Shown here piece by piece: positions 9,700 through 19,701 of a DNA stretch of 64,000 nucleotides. Each line of letters begins with the position of its first letter. The stretch's first letter is position 1. Under the pieces are notes generated by a model. The model ran no database searches. It was given only the letters and a program-made list of their open reading frames with translations, and had not been told where the DNA came from. The translations under genes were made by a program, and so were the position numbers. The stretch is from Gracilibacillus orientalis (GTDB lineage Bacteria; Bacillota; Bacilli; Bacillales; Amphibacillaceae). The DNA lies in assembly GCF_900114645.1 (NCBI RefSeq), contig NZ_FOTR01000013.1, positions 36,248 through 100,247 on the forward strand, written 5' to 3'.

Positions 9700-10956
9700 T
9701 TATAAAAACAGCCGTTGAATATCATTCCATGTAACGACAATCATAAGCAACATCAATAATGCAAATCCAATAAAATGAACGATACCTTCTTTTTGTGGGT
9801 CGATCGGCTTGCCCCTTACTGCTTCCATACCAACAAACAAGAGTCTGCCTCCATCTAATGCTGGTAAAGGCAAAAGGTTAATAATTCCCAAGTTAACACT
9901 TAATATTGCTGTCCAAGTTAAAAAGTTCATGAAACCGGTTTTTACAACCTGATCTGTAGCATCATAAATTCCAACCGGTCCAGATAACACATCAATGGAG
10001 AATTGACCGGTCACTAATTTGCCTAAGTTTGTTAAGATCAATGTGGAATAACGATATGTTTCCTCTAAGCTGTACGGAATGGTTCGAATAAACGATTTTT
10101 CTAATGCAAGAGTAACGCCAACTTGTCCAACATTCTGTTCAGGTGTTTCGATTAATGCCGGAGTGACTTCGAGTGGTACTTGCTCGTCATCTCGTAAAAC
10201 TATCATTTCCAACGGTTCATTTGGACTTGCTTCAACGATCTCTTGAAACTCTTCCCATTTACTAATACTTTGCCCTTCTATCTCAATTACCGTATCATCT
10301 TCTTGGAAACCAGCTTCTTGAGCAGGACTATTATCAACAACAGAGCCAACTCGTACATCTTCAACTGGTACTCCTTGAATATTCGCTAATACAATAAAAA
10401 TCACTACTGTAAGCACAAAGTTCATGAATGGACCTGCGAACAGTTGCAAGGCTCTTTGTCCAACAGTTTTTGAAGCAAATTGACGATTGTATGGGGCTAT
10501 TTGGGTTGCTTTTTCATCCATAATGAAGGACGCTTTTTCATTTACACGGAAGGAATACTTCTCTTCTTCATTCATTTCATAGCCTTCAATTCTTAATCCA
10601 TGATCTAAATCAATATGTTCTACTTCAATCACGAAAGCATCAGGATGTTTGGCTTTATTGTTTACAATAATTTGGTTTACTTCTCCATCGTCATTAAAAG
10701 TTAATCCGATATGTTGTCCGGGTTTTATATCAATAATTTCTGGATCCTCACCTGCAACCCGAACATATCCCCCCATTGGTAACAATCTGATTGTATACAA
10801 TGTTTCATTCTTTACCGTAGAGAATACTTTTGGGCCAAACCCTATCGCAAACTCTCGTACAAGCATTCCGGTTCTTTTGGCAACATAATAATGACCAAAT
10901 TCATGAATAGAAACAAGTAGGCCAAACATTAAAATAAAGGCAATAACGGTTGTCAC
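9700..10956 (-). CDS. rasP: Membrane-embedded site-2 zinc protease RasP/RseP
   Basis: 418 residues. The HEFGH zinc motif is at residues 18-22 in the first membrane segment, a PDZ domain is at about 200-275 (SPAQEAGFQEDD), and the second metal-ligand motif NLLPLPALDGG is near 360-370, followed by C-terminal membrane segments. In Bacillus the family cleaves anti-sigma factors such as RsiW and remnant signal peptides. It lies 27 bp after dxr in the lipid/isoprenoid operon. Confidence 0.95.
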   Translation of the reverse strand: MTTVIAFILMFGLLVSIHEFGHYYVAKRTGMLVREFAIGFGPKVFSTVKNETLYTIRLLPMGGYVRVAGEDPEIIDIKPGQHIGLTFNDDGEVNQIIVNNKAKHPDAFVIEVEHIDLDHGLRIEGYEMNEEEKYSFRVNEKASFIMDEKATQIAPYNRQFASKTVGQRALQLFAGPFMNFVLTVVIFIVLANIQGVPVEDVRVGSVVDNSPAQEAGFQEDDTVIEIEGQSISKWEEFQEIVEASPNEPLEMIVLRDDEQVPLEVTPALIETPEQNVGQVGVTLALEKSFIRTIPYSLEETYRYSTLILTNLGKLVTGQFSIDVLSGPVGIYDATDQVVKTGFMNFLTWTAILSVNLGIINLLPLPALDGGRLLFVGMEAVRGKPIDPQKEGIVHFIGFALLMLLMIVVTWNDIQRLFL

Positions 10957-10983
10957 TCAAAGCACTCCTTCCCTATACATTCA

Positions 10984-12126
10984 TCAATATTTTTCATACG
11001 TTTTGTTTCTAATTTCCTGATCAATCGCATTGATTGTTTCTAAATCAGGTTGTTTAACAAAAGAATGGTTTGTCATGGCGTTCTCGATTACTTCTTCAAT
11101 TTCTAAAAATGTAATCTTTTCTCGCAAAAACAAATCTACAGCTGCTTCATTCGCCGCATTTAAAACGGTAGGTAATGAACCACCTTTACGTCCTGCTTGG
11201 TATGCAAAAGCTAAACACGGAAATCTGTCCATATCCATCTTTGAAAAATGAAGCGTACTAATTTCTACTAAATCAAGACTTTTGGAAGGTGGTAGTGCCA
11301 ATCTATCAGGATATGTCAAAGCATACTGTATTGGTACCCGCATGTCAGGTGTTCCTAGTTGAGCAATAACACTTTTATCAGCATATTCAACCATTGAATG
11401 AATAATACTTTCTTTATGCTGAATTACGTCTATTTTGTCATAGGGTATATCAAATAACCAATGTGCCTCGATTACTTCAAGGCCTTTATTCATCATTGTT
11501 GCAGAATCGATCGTTATTTTTGCACCCATATTCCAATTAGGATGATTGAGCGCATCCTTCACTGTTACACCACGTAACTGTTCCCTTGTTTTATCACGGA
11601 AACTGCCACCTGAAGCAGTCACGATAATCTTATTTACATCTTTCCGTGATTCTCCATTAAGAGCTTGAAAAATAGCTGAGTGTTCACTATCAACCGGTAA
11701 TAAGTCTACCCCATACTTCTTAGCAGCTTCCATAACTATATGCCCCGCTGTTACCAAGGTTTCCTTATTAGCTATAGCTATTTGCTTTTTATGTCTGATA
11801 GCTGTTAATGTAGCGCTCAATCCAACGCTTCCCATCACCGCATTAACTAATACATCTGTTTTCGGATCTGCACTTACCTCATCCAGTGCTTCTCTACCAA
11901 CTAGTATTGTGCTTTGGTCTGTATGTATCAGCAGTTCTTTTCTTACCTTTTCATCTTGAACTACTATTATTTTCGGTTTAAAGGCCTTTATTATCTCTGT
12001 TGCCTTGTCTACATTTTTACCAAAAGCAATGCCATATAATCGAAACTGATCAGGATGCTCTTTGATGACATCTAATGTTTGTAGACCTATAGAACCTGTA
12101 GCTCCTAATAATGTGATATTTTTCAT
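10984..12126 (-). CDS. dxr: 1-deoxy-D-xylulose 5-phosphate reductoisomerase
   Basis: 380 residues. The NADPH-binding [13 protein letters not shown] is at the N-terminus; the metal and substrate region includes [13 protein letters not shown] and the flexible loop SGGSFRD. It catalyses the first committed step of the MEP isoprenoid pathway, whose product feeds undecaprenyl diphosphate synthesis by the neighbouring uppS. It lies between cdsA and rasP with short spacers. Confidence 0.97.
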   Translation of the reverse strand: MKNITLLGATGSIGLQTLDVIKEHPDQFRLYGIAFGKNVDKATEIIKAFKPKIIVVQDEKVRKELLIHTDQSTILVGREALDEVSADPKTDVLVNAVMGSVGLSATLTAIRHKKQIAIANKETLVTAGHIVMEAAKKYGVDLLPVDSEHSAIFQALNGESRKDVNKIIVTASGGSFRDKTREQLRGVTVKDALNHPNWNMGAKITIDSATMMNKGLEVIEAHWLFDIPYDKIDVIQHKESIIHSMVEYADKSVIAQLGTPDMRVPIQYALTYPDRLALPPSKSLDLVEISTLHFSKMDMDRFPCLAFAYQAGRKGGSLPTVLNAANEAAVDLFLREKITFLEIEEVIENAMTNHSFVKQPDLETINAIDQEIRNKTYEKY

Positions 12127-12152
12127 AACCGTAACTCCTATTGTTAAATAGT

Positions 12153-12935
12153 CTATGATATAAAAGTGATAAAATGTAATAAAGGGAAAACAAATAACCA
12201 GCTATCAAAACGGTCTAATATACCTCCATGGCCTGGTAATATTTTTCCTGAATCTTTCACATCATAATGTCTTTTTATAGCCGATTCAACAAGATCACCT
12301 ATTTGAGCGAATACAGAAGCTATAATTGTAACTATAACAACTAATATTGTTGATTCGTGTACTTGAAAAAAGTATTGAAAAATAATTGCTACTAAACAAG
12401 CAATTAGTATTCCGCCCAACGCCCCTTCAATTGTCTTCTTCGGACTAATTTGCGGCCAAAGCTTGTTCTTTCCAAATGTTCTTCCGAAAAAATAAGCTCC
12501 TGTATCTGTTGACAATATTACTAGAATAGCATAAAAAATATAGACTAGTCCATTTTCGGCGTCCCTAGTTTGAATGAAATAATAAAAACCCAAACCGACA
12601 TATATAGATGCTAAAATTAAAAAACCGGCATCTTCAAATGTAAATTTATTTTTAACTAACACCGTATAACCAAGTAAAACTAACACAAAAAACATGAGTA
12701 GTTCTAAACGTGTTGAAAATAATAAATATTCATCTTGAAATAACAGAGACCATAATAAAATAACACCTAACACTGTTGGTATTGGATACTTTGTCATCTT
12801 TCTCATATGTAAAAGTTCCAGAAAACCTATTGTGGCAATGATATACATGATTATTTGAAAGGGAAAGCCACTTACTATTATAAATGGAAAGAAAAGCAAA
12901 ATTGCAATAACTGCAGTAATAATTCTTGTTTTCAT
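12153..12935 (-). CDS. cdsA: Phosphatidate cytidylyltransferase (CDP-diglyceride synthase)
   Basis: 260-residue polytopic membrane protein (about seven to eight hydrophobic segments) ending with the CDS signature around residues 205-245, including [18 protein letters not shown]. It makes CDP-diacylglycerol from phosphatidate and CTP for phospholipid synthesis. It lies 14 bp after uppS and 26 bp before dxr. Confidence 0.96.
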   Translation of the reverse strand: MKTRIITAVIAILLFFPFIIVSGFPFQIIMYIIATIGFLELLHMRKMTKYPIPTVLGVILLWSLLFQDEYLLFSTRLELLMFFVLVLLGYTVLVKNKFTFEDAGFLILASIYVGLGFYYFIQTRDAENGLVYIFYAILVILSTDTGAYFFGRTFGKNKLWPQISPKKTIEGALGGILIACLVAIIFQYFFQVHESTILVVIVTIIASVFAQIGDLVESAIKRHYDVKDSGKILPGHGGILDRFDSWLFVFPLLHFITFIS

Positions 12936-12949
12936 ATTGTTTTCACACC

Positions 12950-13717
12950 TTATATTCCACCATAACGACGTTTCCGTTTCTGAAAATCGTTGATAGCTTT
13001 CTCAAATTCTTCTTTACTAAAATCAGGCCACAATGTATCTGTAAACCATAATTCTGTATAAGCGGATTGCCAGAGCAAAAAGTTACTAAGTCTTAATTCA
13101 CCACTAGTCCGAATCAAAAGATCAGGATCCTTTATATGAGAAGTATATAAATGGTCACTTAAGGTAGTTTCTGTAATCTCTTCAATCTCATACTTGCCTT
13201 CTTGTACTTCTTGGCAAATTTCTCTTATGGAACGTATCATTTCAAACCGACTACCATAATTGATAGCAATATTTAATATTAAGCCAGTGTTATCTGCTGT
13301 TTGCTCTTTTGCTCTCATAATCGCTGCTTTGGTATTTTTGGGTAAGTCATCGAATTCACCAATAGTCTGTATACGTACATTTTCATCAACTAATTCAGGC
13401 AAGTAATGCTGCAAGAAATCGATTGGCAACTTCATGATGTATTCTACTTCAGTTAATGGGCGCTTCCAATTTTCCGTTGAAAATGCATATAATGTTAATA
13501 TCTCAACTTGTAATTGATTTGCTGCCTTTACAATTCGCTTGACATTATCCATTCCTTCTCGATGACCGGCAACACGTGGCATTCCTCTTTTTTTAGCCCA
13601 CCTGCCATTCCCATCCATGATGATGGCAATGTGTTTGGGCATATTTTCAGACACTGTTTCTGTAAAATCCGCCGTACTTTCTTTACTATTTTTAAAAGGA
13701 AGTTTGAACAAACGCAT
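12950..13717 (-). CDS. uppS: Undecaprenyl diphosphate synthase (isoprenyl transferase)
   Basis: 255 residues. The catalytic Asp is at residue 35 in IMDGNGRW, followed by the conserved HREG region, TLYAFSTENW, and the RTSGELRLSNFLLWQSAYTE region near 205-222. It condenses isopentenyl diphosphate units into the C55 lipid carrier for cell-wall synthesis. It is the first gene of a five-gene cluster ending in proS, downstream of the frr terminator. Confidence 0.97.
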   Translation of the reverse strand: MRLFKLPFKNSKESTADFTETVSENMPKHIAIIMDGNGRWAKKRGMPRVAGHREGMDNVKRIVKAANQLQVEILTLYAFSTENWKRPLTEVEYIMKLPIDFLQHYLPELVDENVRIQTIGEFDDLPKNTKAAIMRAKEQTADNTGLILNIAINYGSRFEMIRSIREICQEVQEGKYEIEEITETTLSDHLYTSHIKDPDLLIRTSGELRLSNFLLWQSAYTELWFTDTLWPDFSKEEFEKAINDFQKRKRRYGGI

Positions 13718-13797
13718 AATTATCCTCCATCATTAAAAAACCGTTCTATTCACTATTTAATATATTTAAATATAGGTATAGTTACTATGTAAAGTGG

Positions 13798-13824
13798 AAA
13801 AACCCTCTTCTTATTAAGAGGGCT
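13798..13824 (-). terminator. Intrinsic terminator of frr
   Basis: CCCTCTT (13803-13809) / AAGAGGG (13816-13822) with a 6-nt loop, followed on the minus strand by TTTTTCC. It lies ~35 bp after the frr stop and separates frr from uppS. Confidence 0.75.
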
Positions 13825-13858
13825 TCTACTCTCATTATATATTCTACCTTGTTTTTGC

Positions 13859-14416
13859 TTAGACTTCCATAATTTCTTGTTCTTTTTCTTTTGTTAAATC
13901 ATCAATTTTTTGAATGTGTGTATTTGTTTGACTTTGCACATCATCTTGAAAACCTCTTAAATCATCTTCTGTAAGGTCACCATTCTTTTCATCTTTCTTC
14001 AATTGATCATTAGTCTCACGGCGAATATTACGGATTCGTACTTTGGATTCTTCCGCATACTTACCAACAACTTTCACTAGGTCTTTACGACGCTCTTCTG
14101 TTAATGGAGGTATACTAATTCTAACTACATTTCCATCGTTGGATGGTGATAACCCAAGATCTGCTTTTTGGATGGCCTTTTCGACACCAGAAACTGTAGA
14201 TTTGTCAAATGGTGTAATAACTAACAAACGTGCTTCTGGCGCAGAAATAGATGCCAGTTGGTTTAATGGTGTTAGTGCACCATAATACTCAACTTGTACA
14301 CCATCTAATAAAGCCGGGTTTGCTCTGCCAGCTCTAACTGTTGCTAGGCTTTTAGAATATGCTTTCACTGCTTGATCCATTTTCTCATTAGTTTCTTTAA
14401 TTAACTTTTCAGACAT
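13859..14416 (-). CDS. frr: Ribosome recycling factor
   Basis: 185 residues, full length. Family features are present: the [12 protein letters not shown] segment around residues 28-40, [16 protein letters not shown], and the helical C-terminal half with RRETNDQLK. Together with EF-G it splits post-termination ribosomes. It follows pyrH by 2 bp, so the two are co-transcribed; a terminator follows. Confidence 0.97.
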   Translation of the reverse strand: MSEKLIKETNEKMDQAVKAYSKSLATVRAGRANPALLDGVQVEYYGALTPLNQLASISAPEARLLVITPFDKSTVSGVEKAIQKADLGLSPSNDGNVVRISIPPLTEERRKDLVKVVGKYAEESKVRIRNIRRETNDQLKKDEKNGDLTEDDLRGFQDDVQSQTNTHIQKIDDLTKEKEQEIMEV

Positions 14417-14418
14417 GT

Positions 14419-15141
14419 TTAACTCCCCCTTATAATAGTTCCAATATTTTCACCAATTACAGCTTTCTTAATGTTTCCTTCCTCTGAAATGGAGAATACC
14501 AATAATGATATGTTGTTATCCATACACAATGATGATGCCGTTGAGTCCATTACGCCTAATCCTTCATTTAAGATTTCTAAATAAGACAACTCTGTATATT
14601 TTTTAGCTTCTTTGTTAACCTTTGGATCGGCAGTATATACACCATCTACGTTATTCTTTGCCATCAAAATAACATCTGCTTCCACTTCTGCTGCTCGTAA
14701 TGCTGCAGTTGTATCAGTTGAGAAATAGGGATTACCAGTTCCAGCAGCAAAAATAACCACACGTTTTTTCTCTAGATGTCTAATAGCTTTACGGCGAATA
14801 TATGGTTCTGCTACCTGACGCATTTCGATAGAAGTTTGAACACGTGTTGGAACGCCTACATTTTCAAGACTATCCTGTAAGGCTAAAGAATTCATTACAG
14901 TTGCTAACATCCCCATATAATCAGCATTTGCACGATCCATGCCCATTTCACTGCCTACTTTACCACGCCATATATTGCCACCACCAACAACAATTGCAAC
15001 TTCCACACCTAATTCAACAATATCTTTTACTTGTTTTGCCACTGATTGGATAATAGATGGCTCAAGGCCAAACCCTTGTTCACCACTCAGAGCTTCTCCA
15101 CTTAATTTAAGTACAATTCTTCTGTAGTTAGCAGTAGCCAT
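14419..15141 (-). CDS. pyrH: UMP kinase
   Basis: 240 residues from the ATG at 15139-15141, which follows a GGAGG at a good distance and gives [18 protein letters not shown], the usual start of the family. A longer frame to 15213 has a hydrophobic lead without a ribosome site and is rejected. Glycine-rich nucleotide loops ([10 protein letters not shown]) and the [11 protein letters not shown] segment are visible. It phosphorylates UMP to UDP and is a hexamer in this group. It pairs with frr. Confidence 0.96.
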   Translation of the reverse strand: MATANYRRIVLKLSGEALSGEQGFGLEPSIIQSVAKQVKDIVELGVEVAIVVGGGNIWRGKVGSEMGMDRANADYMGMLATVMNSLALQDSLENVGVPTRVQTSIEMRQVAEPYIRRKAIRHLEKKRVVIFAAGTGNPYFSTDTTAALRAAEVEADVILMAKNNVDGVYTADPKVNKEAKKYTELSYLEILNEGLGVMDSTASSLCMDNNISLLVFSISEEGNIKKAVIGENIGTIIRGS

Positions 15142-15163
15142 AATTACCTCCATATATGTAAAT

Positions 15164-15192
15164 ATTATAAAGAAAACAAAGATTTTCGCCAA
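15164..15192 (-). promoter_or_regulatory. Sigma-A promoter of pyrH-frr
   Basis: On the minus strand TTGGCG (15187-15192), a 17-bp spacer, then TATAAT (15164-15169), about 23 bp upstream of the pyrH ATG. The -10 is perfect and the leader would be short (~16 nt). Confidence 0.65.
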
Positions 15193-15546
15193 GTAAAAGG
15201 GTAAAATCTTCAAGTTTTAAAAATATATCATTTAAAAAACTTGTTTTTTCGTCGTAACGTTACTTAGCAAACGTATTGGCTTGCTAATAAATGCTTTATG
15301 CCATTTGACTGCAAATCCTTTTGACGAAAGCATTCGTGATTCTTATATTTAATTCATCAAATTATATAACATTCTTATTAAAAAAAATAGTATTTTTATA
15401 TTTTTATTTAATAAAGCATGTTGCTTAACTAAGCCCAAGAAAGAAATTAACTATTGGCAACCAGTGTCTGAGCGTTTCTATTCGTCGTCAGGTGCCAAAT
15501 AATTCACCCAAGCAAACTTCCATATTAATAAAAATGATATGTCTTC
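15193..15546. other. Gap between tsf terminator and pyrH promoter
   Basis: AT-rich, ~350 bp, no credible gene. The only structure seen is a 7-bp inverted repeat TTAGCAA/TTGCTAA (15264-15287). Confidence 0.5.
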
Positions 15547-15573
15547 AAAGAAAAGGGACACCAAGTGCCCCCT
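15547..15573 (-). terminator. Intrinsic terminator of tsf
   Basis: On the minus strand GGGGCAC, TTG loop, GTGTCCC (15571-15555, one G-U pair), then TTTTCTTT. It begins 15 bp after the tsf stop. Confidence 0.75.
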
Positions 15574-15585
15574 CATCTTATCATG

Positions 15586-16473
15586 TTATTTCTTGTTTAC
15601 TTGACTCATTACTTCTTCTGCAAAGTTATCTTCTCGTTTTTCAATTCCTTCGCCAACTTCATAACGAACGAAAGATGTAACTGTTGCGTCGTGGCTTTTC
15701 GCAACTTGTTTCACTTTTTGATCAGGGTCTTTTACAAAACTTTGCTCTAATAAGCAAATTTCTTCAAAGAACTTGTTAAGGCGACCTTCTACCATTTTTT
15801 CAACAATATGTTCTGGTTTACCTTCGTTTAGTGCTTGAGTTTTAAGTACTTCACGTTCTTTTTCAACTTCTTCTCCTGAAACTGCATCACGAGATAGATA
15901 TTTAGGGTTTACAGCAGCTACGTGCATCGCGATATCTTTGGCTACTTGCTCATCAGTTGTTCCTTCAAGAACTGTAACTACTCCAATGTTACCACCCATG
16001 TGGATATATGCTCCAAATGCATCATTATCCGTTTTGTTAAACATTGTGAAACGACGTAATGAGATTTTCTCACCGATTTTTGCAATGTTAGAGTTGATGA
16101 ATTTTTCTAGTGTTTCACCATCTCCATTTAGTGGTTGTTGTAAAGCATCTTCAACAGTTTCTGGTTTTTGAGAAAGAATGTGTTTAGCAAGATCCTGCGC
16201 TAATGTTTTAAATTGATCATTTTTTGTAACGAAGTCTGTTTCGCAGTTTAATTCTAACAATACCGCTTCATTACCTGAGACTTCTACATGAGCAGATCCT
16301 TCCGCAGCAACACGATCGGCTTTTTTGGCAGCTTTAGAGATACCTTTTTCGCGAAGATAATCAATAGCTTGATCAATGTCACCATCAGTTTCTTGAAGTG
16401 CTTTTTTACAATCCATCATACCTGCACCAGTTTTTTCTCTTAGTTCTTTTACTAATTTTGCTGTAATTGCCAT
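15586..16473 (-). CDS. tsf: Translation elongation factor Ts
   Basis: 295 residues from the ATG at 16471-16473, which follows a strong GGAGGAAGC site; the longer frame to 16497 is not needed. The N-terminal UBA-like domain ([20 protein letters not shown]) and the [10 protein letters not shown] core motif are clear. EF-Ts exchanges GDP on EF-Tu. It follows rpsB with an intergenic hairpin in between. Confidence 0.97.
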   Translation of the reverse strand: MAITAKLVKELREKTGAGMMDCKKALQETDGDIDQAIDYLREKGISKAAKKADRVAAEGSAHVEVSGNEAVLLELNCETDFVTKNDQFKTLAQDLAKHILSQKPETVEDALQQPLNGDGETLEKFINSNIAKIGEKISLRRFTMFNKTDNDAFGAYIHMGGNIGVVTVLEGTTDEQVAKDIAMHVAAVNPKYLSRDAVSGEEVEKEREVLKTQALNEGKPEHIVEKMVEGRLNKFFEEICLLEQSFVKDPDQKVKQVAKSHDATVTSFVRYEVGEGIEKREDNFAEEVMSQVNKK

Positions 16474-16506
16474 TAGAGCTTCCTCCTTTAATATCATATA
16501 TCGCTG

Positions 16507-16541
16507 AAAAAAAGGTGATAAAAGGTCTCCCTCTTATCACC
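16507..16541 (-). terminator. Terminator-like hairpin between rpsB and tsf
   Basis: GGTGATAA (16514-16521) / TTATCACC (16534-16541), an 8-bp stem followed on the minus strand by seven T residues. It is positioned to stop part of the rpsB transcript before tsf (attenuation) and could set the S2 to EF-Ts ratio. Confidence 0.75.
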
Positions 16542-16552
16542 AAAACCTTTAA

Positions 16553-17305
16553 TTACTCTTCTACAGATTCAACCTCTGTTTTTTCTGTAGCTTCTGCTTC
16601 TACAGCAGCTTCTTCTGTTACTTCTCCTTGCTTCGCTTCTAAAATAGCATCTGCCATTTTTCCAGTAAGAAGTTTTACAGCGCGAATCGCATCATCATTC
16701 GCTGGAATTACATAATCAATCTCATCCGGATCACAGTTTGTATCAACAATACCTACGATCGGGATGTTTAATTTATGTGCTTCTGCAACAGCGATACGCT
16801 CTTTTCTAGGGTCAATAATGAATAAAACATCAGGAATTTTATTCATATGTTTAATACCGCCCAAGAATTTCACTAAGCGTTCTTTTTCTTTAAGAAGACC
16901 AACAACTTCTTTCTTCGGTAATACTTCGAAGGTTCCGTCTTCTTCCATTTTTTCGATATCTTTTAAGCGATTGATACGTTTACGGATTGTTTCAAAATTA
17001 GTTAACGTTCCACCTAACCAACGTTGATTAACAAAGAACATTCCTGAACGGATCGCTTCGTCTTTTACTGATTCTTGTGCTTGTTTTTTTGTACCAACGA
17101 ATAAAACAGTTCCATCGTTTTCAGCAACTTCTTTTACGAAATTGTACGCTTGTTCTACCTTTTTTACTGTTTTTTGTAAGTCAATAATGTAAATACCGTT
17201 ACGCTCTGTGAAGATATACTTCTTCATCTTTGGGTTCCAACGGCGTGTTTGATGTCCGAAATGAACACCAGCTTCTAGTAGTTGTTTCATTGAAATAACT
17301 GCCAT
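16553..17305 (-). CDS. rpsB: 30S ribosomal protein S2
   Basis: 250 residues. Family motifs [18 protein letters not shown] at the N-terminus and [24 protein letters not shown] near 190-212 are present. The C-terminus is a Glu/Ala-rich tail. A GGAGGAAAATATTC ribosome site precedes the ATG. It has its own promoter directly after swrB and heads the rpsB-tsf pair. Confidence 0.98.
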   Translation of the reverse strand: MAVISMKQLLEAGVHFGHQTRRWNPKMKKYIFTERNGIYIIDLQKTVKKVEQAYNFVKEVAENDGTVLFVGTKKQAQESVKDEAIRSGMFFVNQRWLGGTLTNFETIRKRINRLKDIEKMEEDGTFEVLPKKEVVGLLKEKERLVKFLGGIKHMNKIPDVLFIIDPRKERIAVAEAHKLNIPIVGIVDTNCDPDEIDYVIPANDDAIRAVKLLTGKMADAILEAKQGEVTEEAAVEAEATEKTEVESVEE

Positions 17306-17422
17306 GAATATTTTCCTCCTATAAATTGGTTTTTATTCCTCCATTTGTTTCATGTGATACAAGGACTAATTATTAGCACCACTCGTATCTTCCACAAACG
17401 TGTGTATTTAACACCGAAAACA

Positions 17423-17451
17423 AATATACCATAATGTATAATTGCAAGCAA
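17423..17451 (-). promoter_or_regulatory. Sigma-A promoter of rpsB
   Basis: On the minus strand TTGCTT (17446-17451), 17-bp spacer, TATATT (17423-17428) with a TGn extension. It lies directly after the swrB stop and leaves a ~110-nt untranslated leader before rpsB. No terminator was seen after swrB, so fla/che read-through into rpsB is possible. Confidence 0.6.
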
Positions 17452-17459
17452 GCGATATT

Positions 17460-17933
17460 TCATTTTTTTTGTTGAAATTTCAATAATAATTCTACTTCTG
17501 TTTTACCTTTGTCCAGTTTTTTTGCTATTTCATCTACTGTATGACCTTTCTCATGCAAATGTAGCACAGAAGCTGTAGTGGAACGTTCTACAACATCTTC
17601 AACTTGTTCAACATGTGAGATCGGTTGATATTCTGTTGTATCTTTAGAAGTGTCAAATTCTGCAACTGGTTGTCTGACTTGTTGTTGCTCTTGTTTATTT
17701 TTATTATTTACAGACTTGTTATCATTTAACTTTCCTACTTGTTTCACAAAATTTTCGTTTTCTTCTTTTAATTCTACCAAATAAACGGCAAGTGTATCTT
17801 CGATATTTTTCACTTGCTGGTTAACATTATCTTCAGTTGTCGTTAGCATATCTTGTTTTAATTTCAGTTGTCTGATAATAACAAAAGTTACAATATGAAT
17901 AATAAAACTAAGCAATAATAATAAATATAACAT
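17460..17933 (-). CDS. swrB: SwrB-like membrane-anchored protein (DUF6115 type), end of fla/che operon
   Basis: 157 residues: one N-terminal membrane segment (residues 1-20), a coiled-coil and Gln/Asn-rich middle, and a C-terminal ~30-residue helix-turn-helix-like segment (LHEKGHTVDEIAKKLDKGK). Position (last gene after sigD, before rpsB) and architecture match B. subtilis SwrB/YlxL, which helps activate the flagellar export apparatus. Sequence similarity outside the C-terminus is weak, so the function is inferred from synteny. Confidence 0.7.
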   Translation of the reverse strand: MLYLLLLLSFIIHIVTFVIIRQLKLKQDMLTTTEDNVNQQVKNIEDTLAVYLVELKEENENFVKQVGKLNDNKSVNNKNKQEQQQVRQPVAEFDTSKDTTEYQPISHVEQVEDVVERSTTASVLHLHEKGHTVDEIAKKLDKGKTEVELLLKFQQKK

Positions 17934-17943
17934 AATCTACCTC

Positions 17944-18249
17944 TTAACCATTAAAGTCCACTTTATTTCCTAGGTAAGGATGTCTGAATTGAGATCGTTG
18001 CTGATCGTCTTTTTTCTTATCTTCTGGTGTTGTTTGAAAGCTGTTGTCCCTTTTTTGCTTGTTATTTTTTAGTTGTTCACTTGCTTCTTGTTCTAAAACC
18101 TGCTTTCGTTTCCTCAACTCTTCATTAGCCATTGACTTTGCTAGCTGATTCTGATCAATCCTGCCCTGCTGCTGCATTTGATCCTGTATCTTACCAGCAT
18201 CCTGCGTTCTAGGAAGCGCAACCTGCATTTCTACAGCTTTCCAACTCAT
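17944..18249 (-). CDS. Small charged protein of unknown function in the fla/che operon
   Basis: 101 residues, rich in Gln, Lys, Arg and Asp and probably helical, with no membrane segment or signal peptide. The N-terminus MSWKAVEMQVALPRTQDAGK is the most distinctive part. I recognise it only as a small protein often found at this site in Bacillaceae fla/che operons. It lies 10 bp upstream of swrB and 63 bp after the fapA-like gene. Function unknown; a role linked to motility is inferred from position alone. Confidence 0.6.
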   Translation of the reverse strand: MSWKAVEMQVALPRTQDAGKIQDQMQQQGRIDQNQLAKSMANEELRKRKQVLEQEASEQLKNNKQKRDNSFQTTPEDKKKDDQQRSQFRHPYLGNKVDFNG

Positions 18250-18312
18250 AGGATACCTCCTATATTGAAATAAACATCCGCACTTTCATACACTTACAGT
18301 ATAACAGTTTAG

Positions 18313-19686
18313 CTAGAGAGATTGAATCATAACTTCTTTTTCTTCTAAATATGCTTGAAAGTATTGATGTTCTTGGTGCAAAACTCGTTTATATTTACCG
18401 AACATTAATACAACATGCTCATATGCTTTTCCGTTTACCATTAATTTCATTCCGTCATGATTACCAATTTCAAATTGTAATTCATTTAATTCGTTTTCTA
18501 CTATTTGAAGCTTTTCTGTAGTCTTTTCAAGCATATTCCACTGTTTTAATAACATAATCCGTTCTTTTGTTGGTAATTCACCAACAGCATCCTTCTTTTG
18601 TTTCAATTGGTCACCTAACATGCGCAATTTATGCTGGTTATCTTTTAACTCTTTCTGTTCTTTTTTTAAATCGCTTACACTATCTAATCTTTTTTTACTG
18701 ATTCCAAAGGCTAGTTCCGTTTTTGAATTTGCTAAGTTCCCTACATTCTTTACTTCAATCACTTTCCCTGCTGAACAACTGCCACCGATAATACTTCCGT
18801 TAGCACAAAAAATATTTTGTTGTGTAACACAATGGGAATGCATAATCGATTTTTTTACCTTCAGATCATTTCCTGCAGTCACTTCTGCTTGATTAATATA
18901 ACCCACTTCAATATTTGCTCCTGCAGTAACAACTGCTCTCTCCATACCGGCAATACCTTCTCTTATTAATATATTGCCACCTGCATTAATATAAGATGCT
19001 TCTACAATACCATACACCGTTACATCACCATTTGCTGTCACACTAAAACCAGTAGGGACATTTCCTTTAATCATTACGGAACCATTAAATTCTATATTAC
19101 CTGTTTCAAGTGTTAAGTCACCATTTATTTCATAAAGTGGATACACATTGATTACTTGAGCACTAACAGATAATTGCCCATTTGAAGTAGCAATAAATGT
19201 ATTCTCGGCTTCATCAAAAGAAACATTTTCTCCTGGTTTACACTTATAATGTTTACCTTTCTTTTGTTTAAGCGATTCATTAAATATATCAATCCCTGGT
19301 TCACCATCAGTAGGTAGTATTAATTGTGCTAAAATATCATTTTCGGCAACCATAGGAATTCTAGTAATATCTCTAAAATTCTTTTTTTCTTCTTCGGCTA
19401 AAGAGCGATCTGTCGATTGTTTTACAACTAATTTACCATCTGTACCGTTTTCCGGTTTCTTCCCTTCAGCGATGACCAATTCATTATTTTCTATCAGTTC
19501 TTGTTTCCAATCTGATTTTGCTAAGTTCATAACTCCGAATATGATGTCGTAACTTGATAGTAACTCTAGAACATCTTCTTCTGTTATGTCTTCAGCTGCA
19601 TCTGGATCTTTCACATACAAAGTTGCTACTAGTCGGTTTTTCGAGATATTTATATCTATTTTTTCTTTTATTTCATTCATGATCAA
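18313..19686 (-). CDS. FapA-like DUF342 protein
   Basis: 457 residues. The N-terminal part is unassigned, the middle (about 165-320) is the Gly/Val-rich beta-helical DUF342 core with repeated short strands (GNVPTGFSVTANGDVTVYG), and the C-terminal third is a coiled coil (about 325-430). DUF342 proteins are called flagellar assembly protein A in some annotations. The gene sits directly after sigD inside the fla/che operon, 16 bp downstream of it. A bactofilin-like scaffold is possible from the fold; no function is proven here. Confidence 0.8.
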   Translation of the reverse strand: MIMNEIKEKIDINISKNRLVATLYVKDPDAAEDITEEDVLELLSSYDIIFGVMNLAKSDWKQELIENNELVIAEGKKPENGTDGKLVVKQSTDRSLAEEEKKNFRDITRIPMVAENDILAQLILPTDGEPGIDIFNESLKQKKGKHYKCKPGENVSFDEAENTFIATSNGQLSVSAQVINVYPLYEINGDLTLETGNIEFNGSVMIKGNVPTGFSVTANGDVTVYGIVEASYINAGGNILIREGIAGMERAVVTAGANIEVGYINQAEVTAGNDLKVKKSIMHSHCVTQQNIFCANGSIIGGSCSAGKVIEVKNVGNLANSKTELAFGISKKRLDSVSDLKKEQKELKDNQHKLRMLGDQLKQKKDAVGELPTKERIMLLKQWNMLEKTTEKLQIVENELNELQFEIGNHDGMKLMVNGKAYEHVVLMFGKYKRVLHQEHQYFQAYLEEKEVMIQSL

Positions 19687-19701
19687 GCCCCGCTTATACT
19701 A

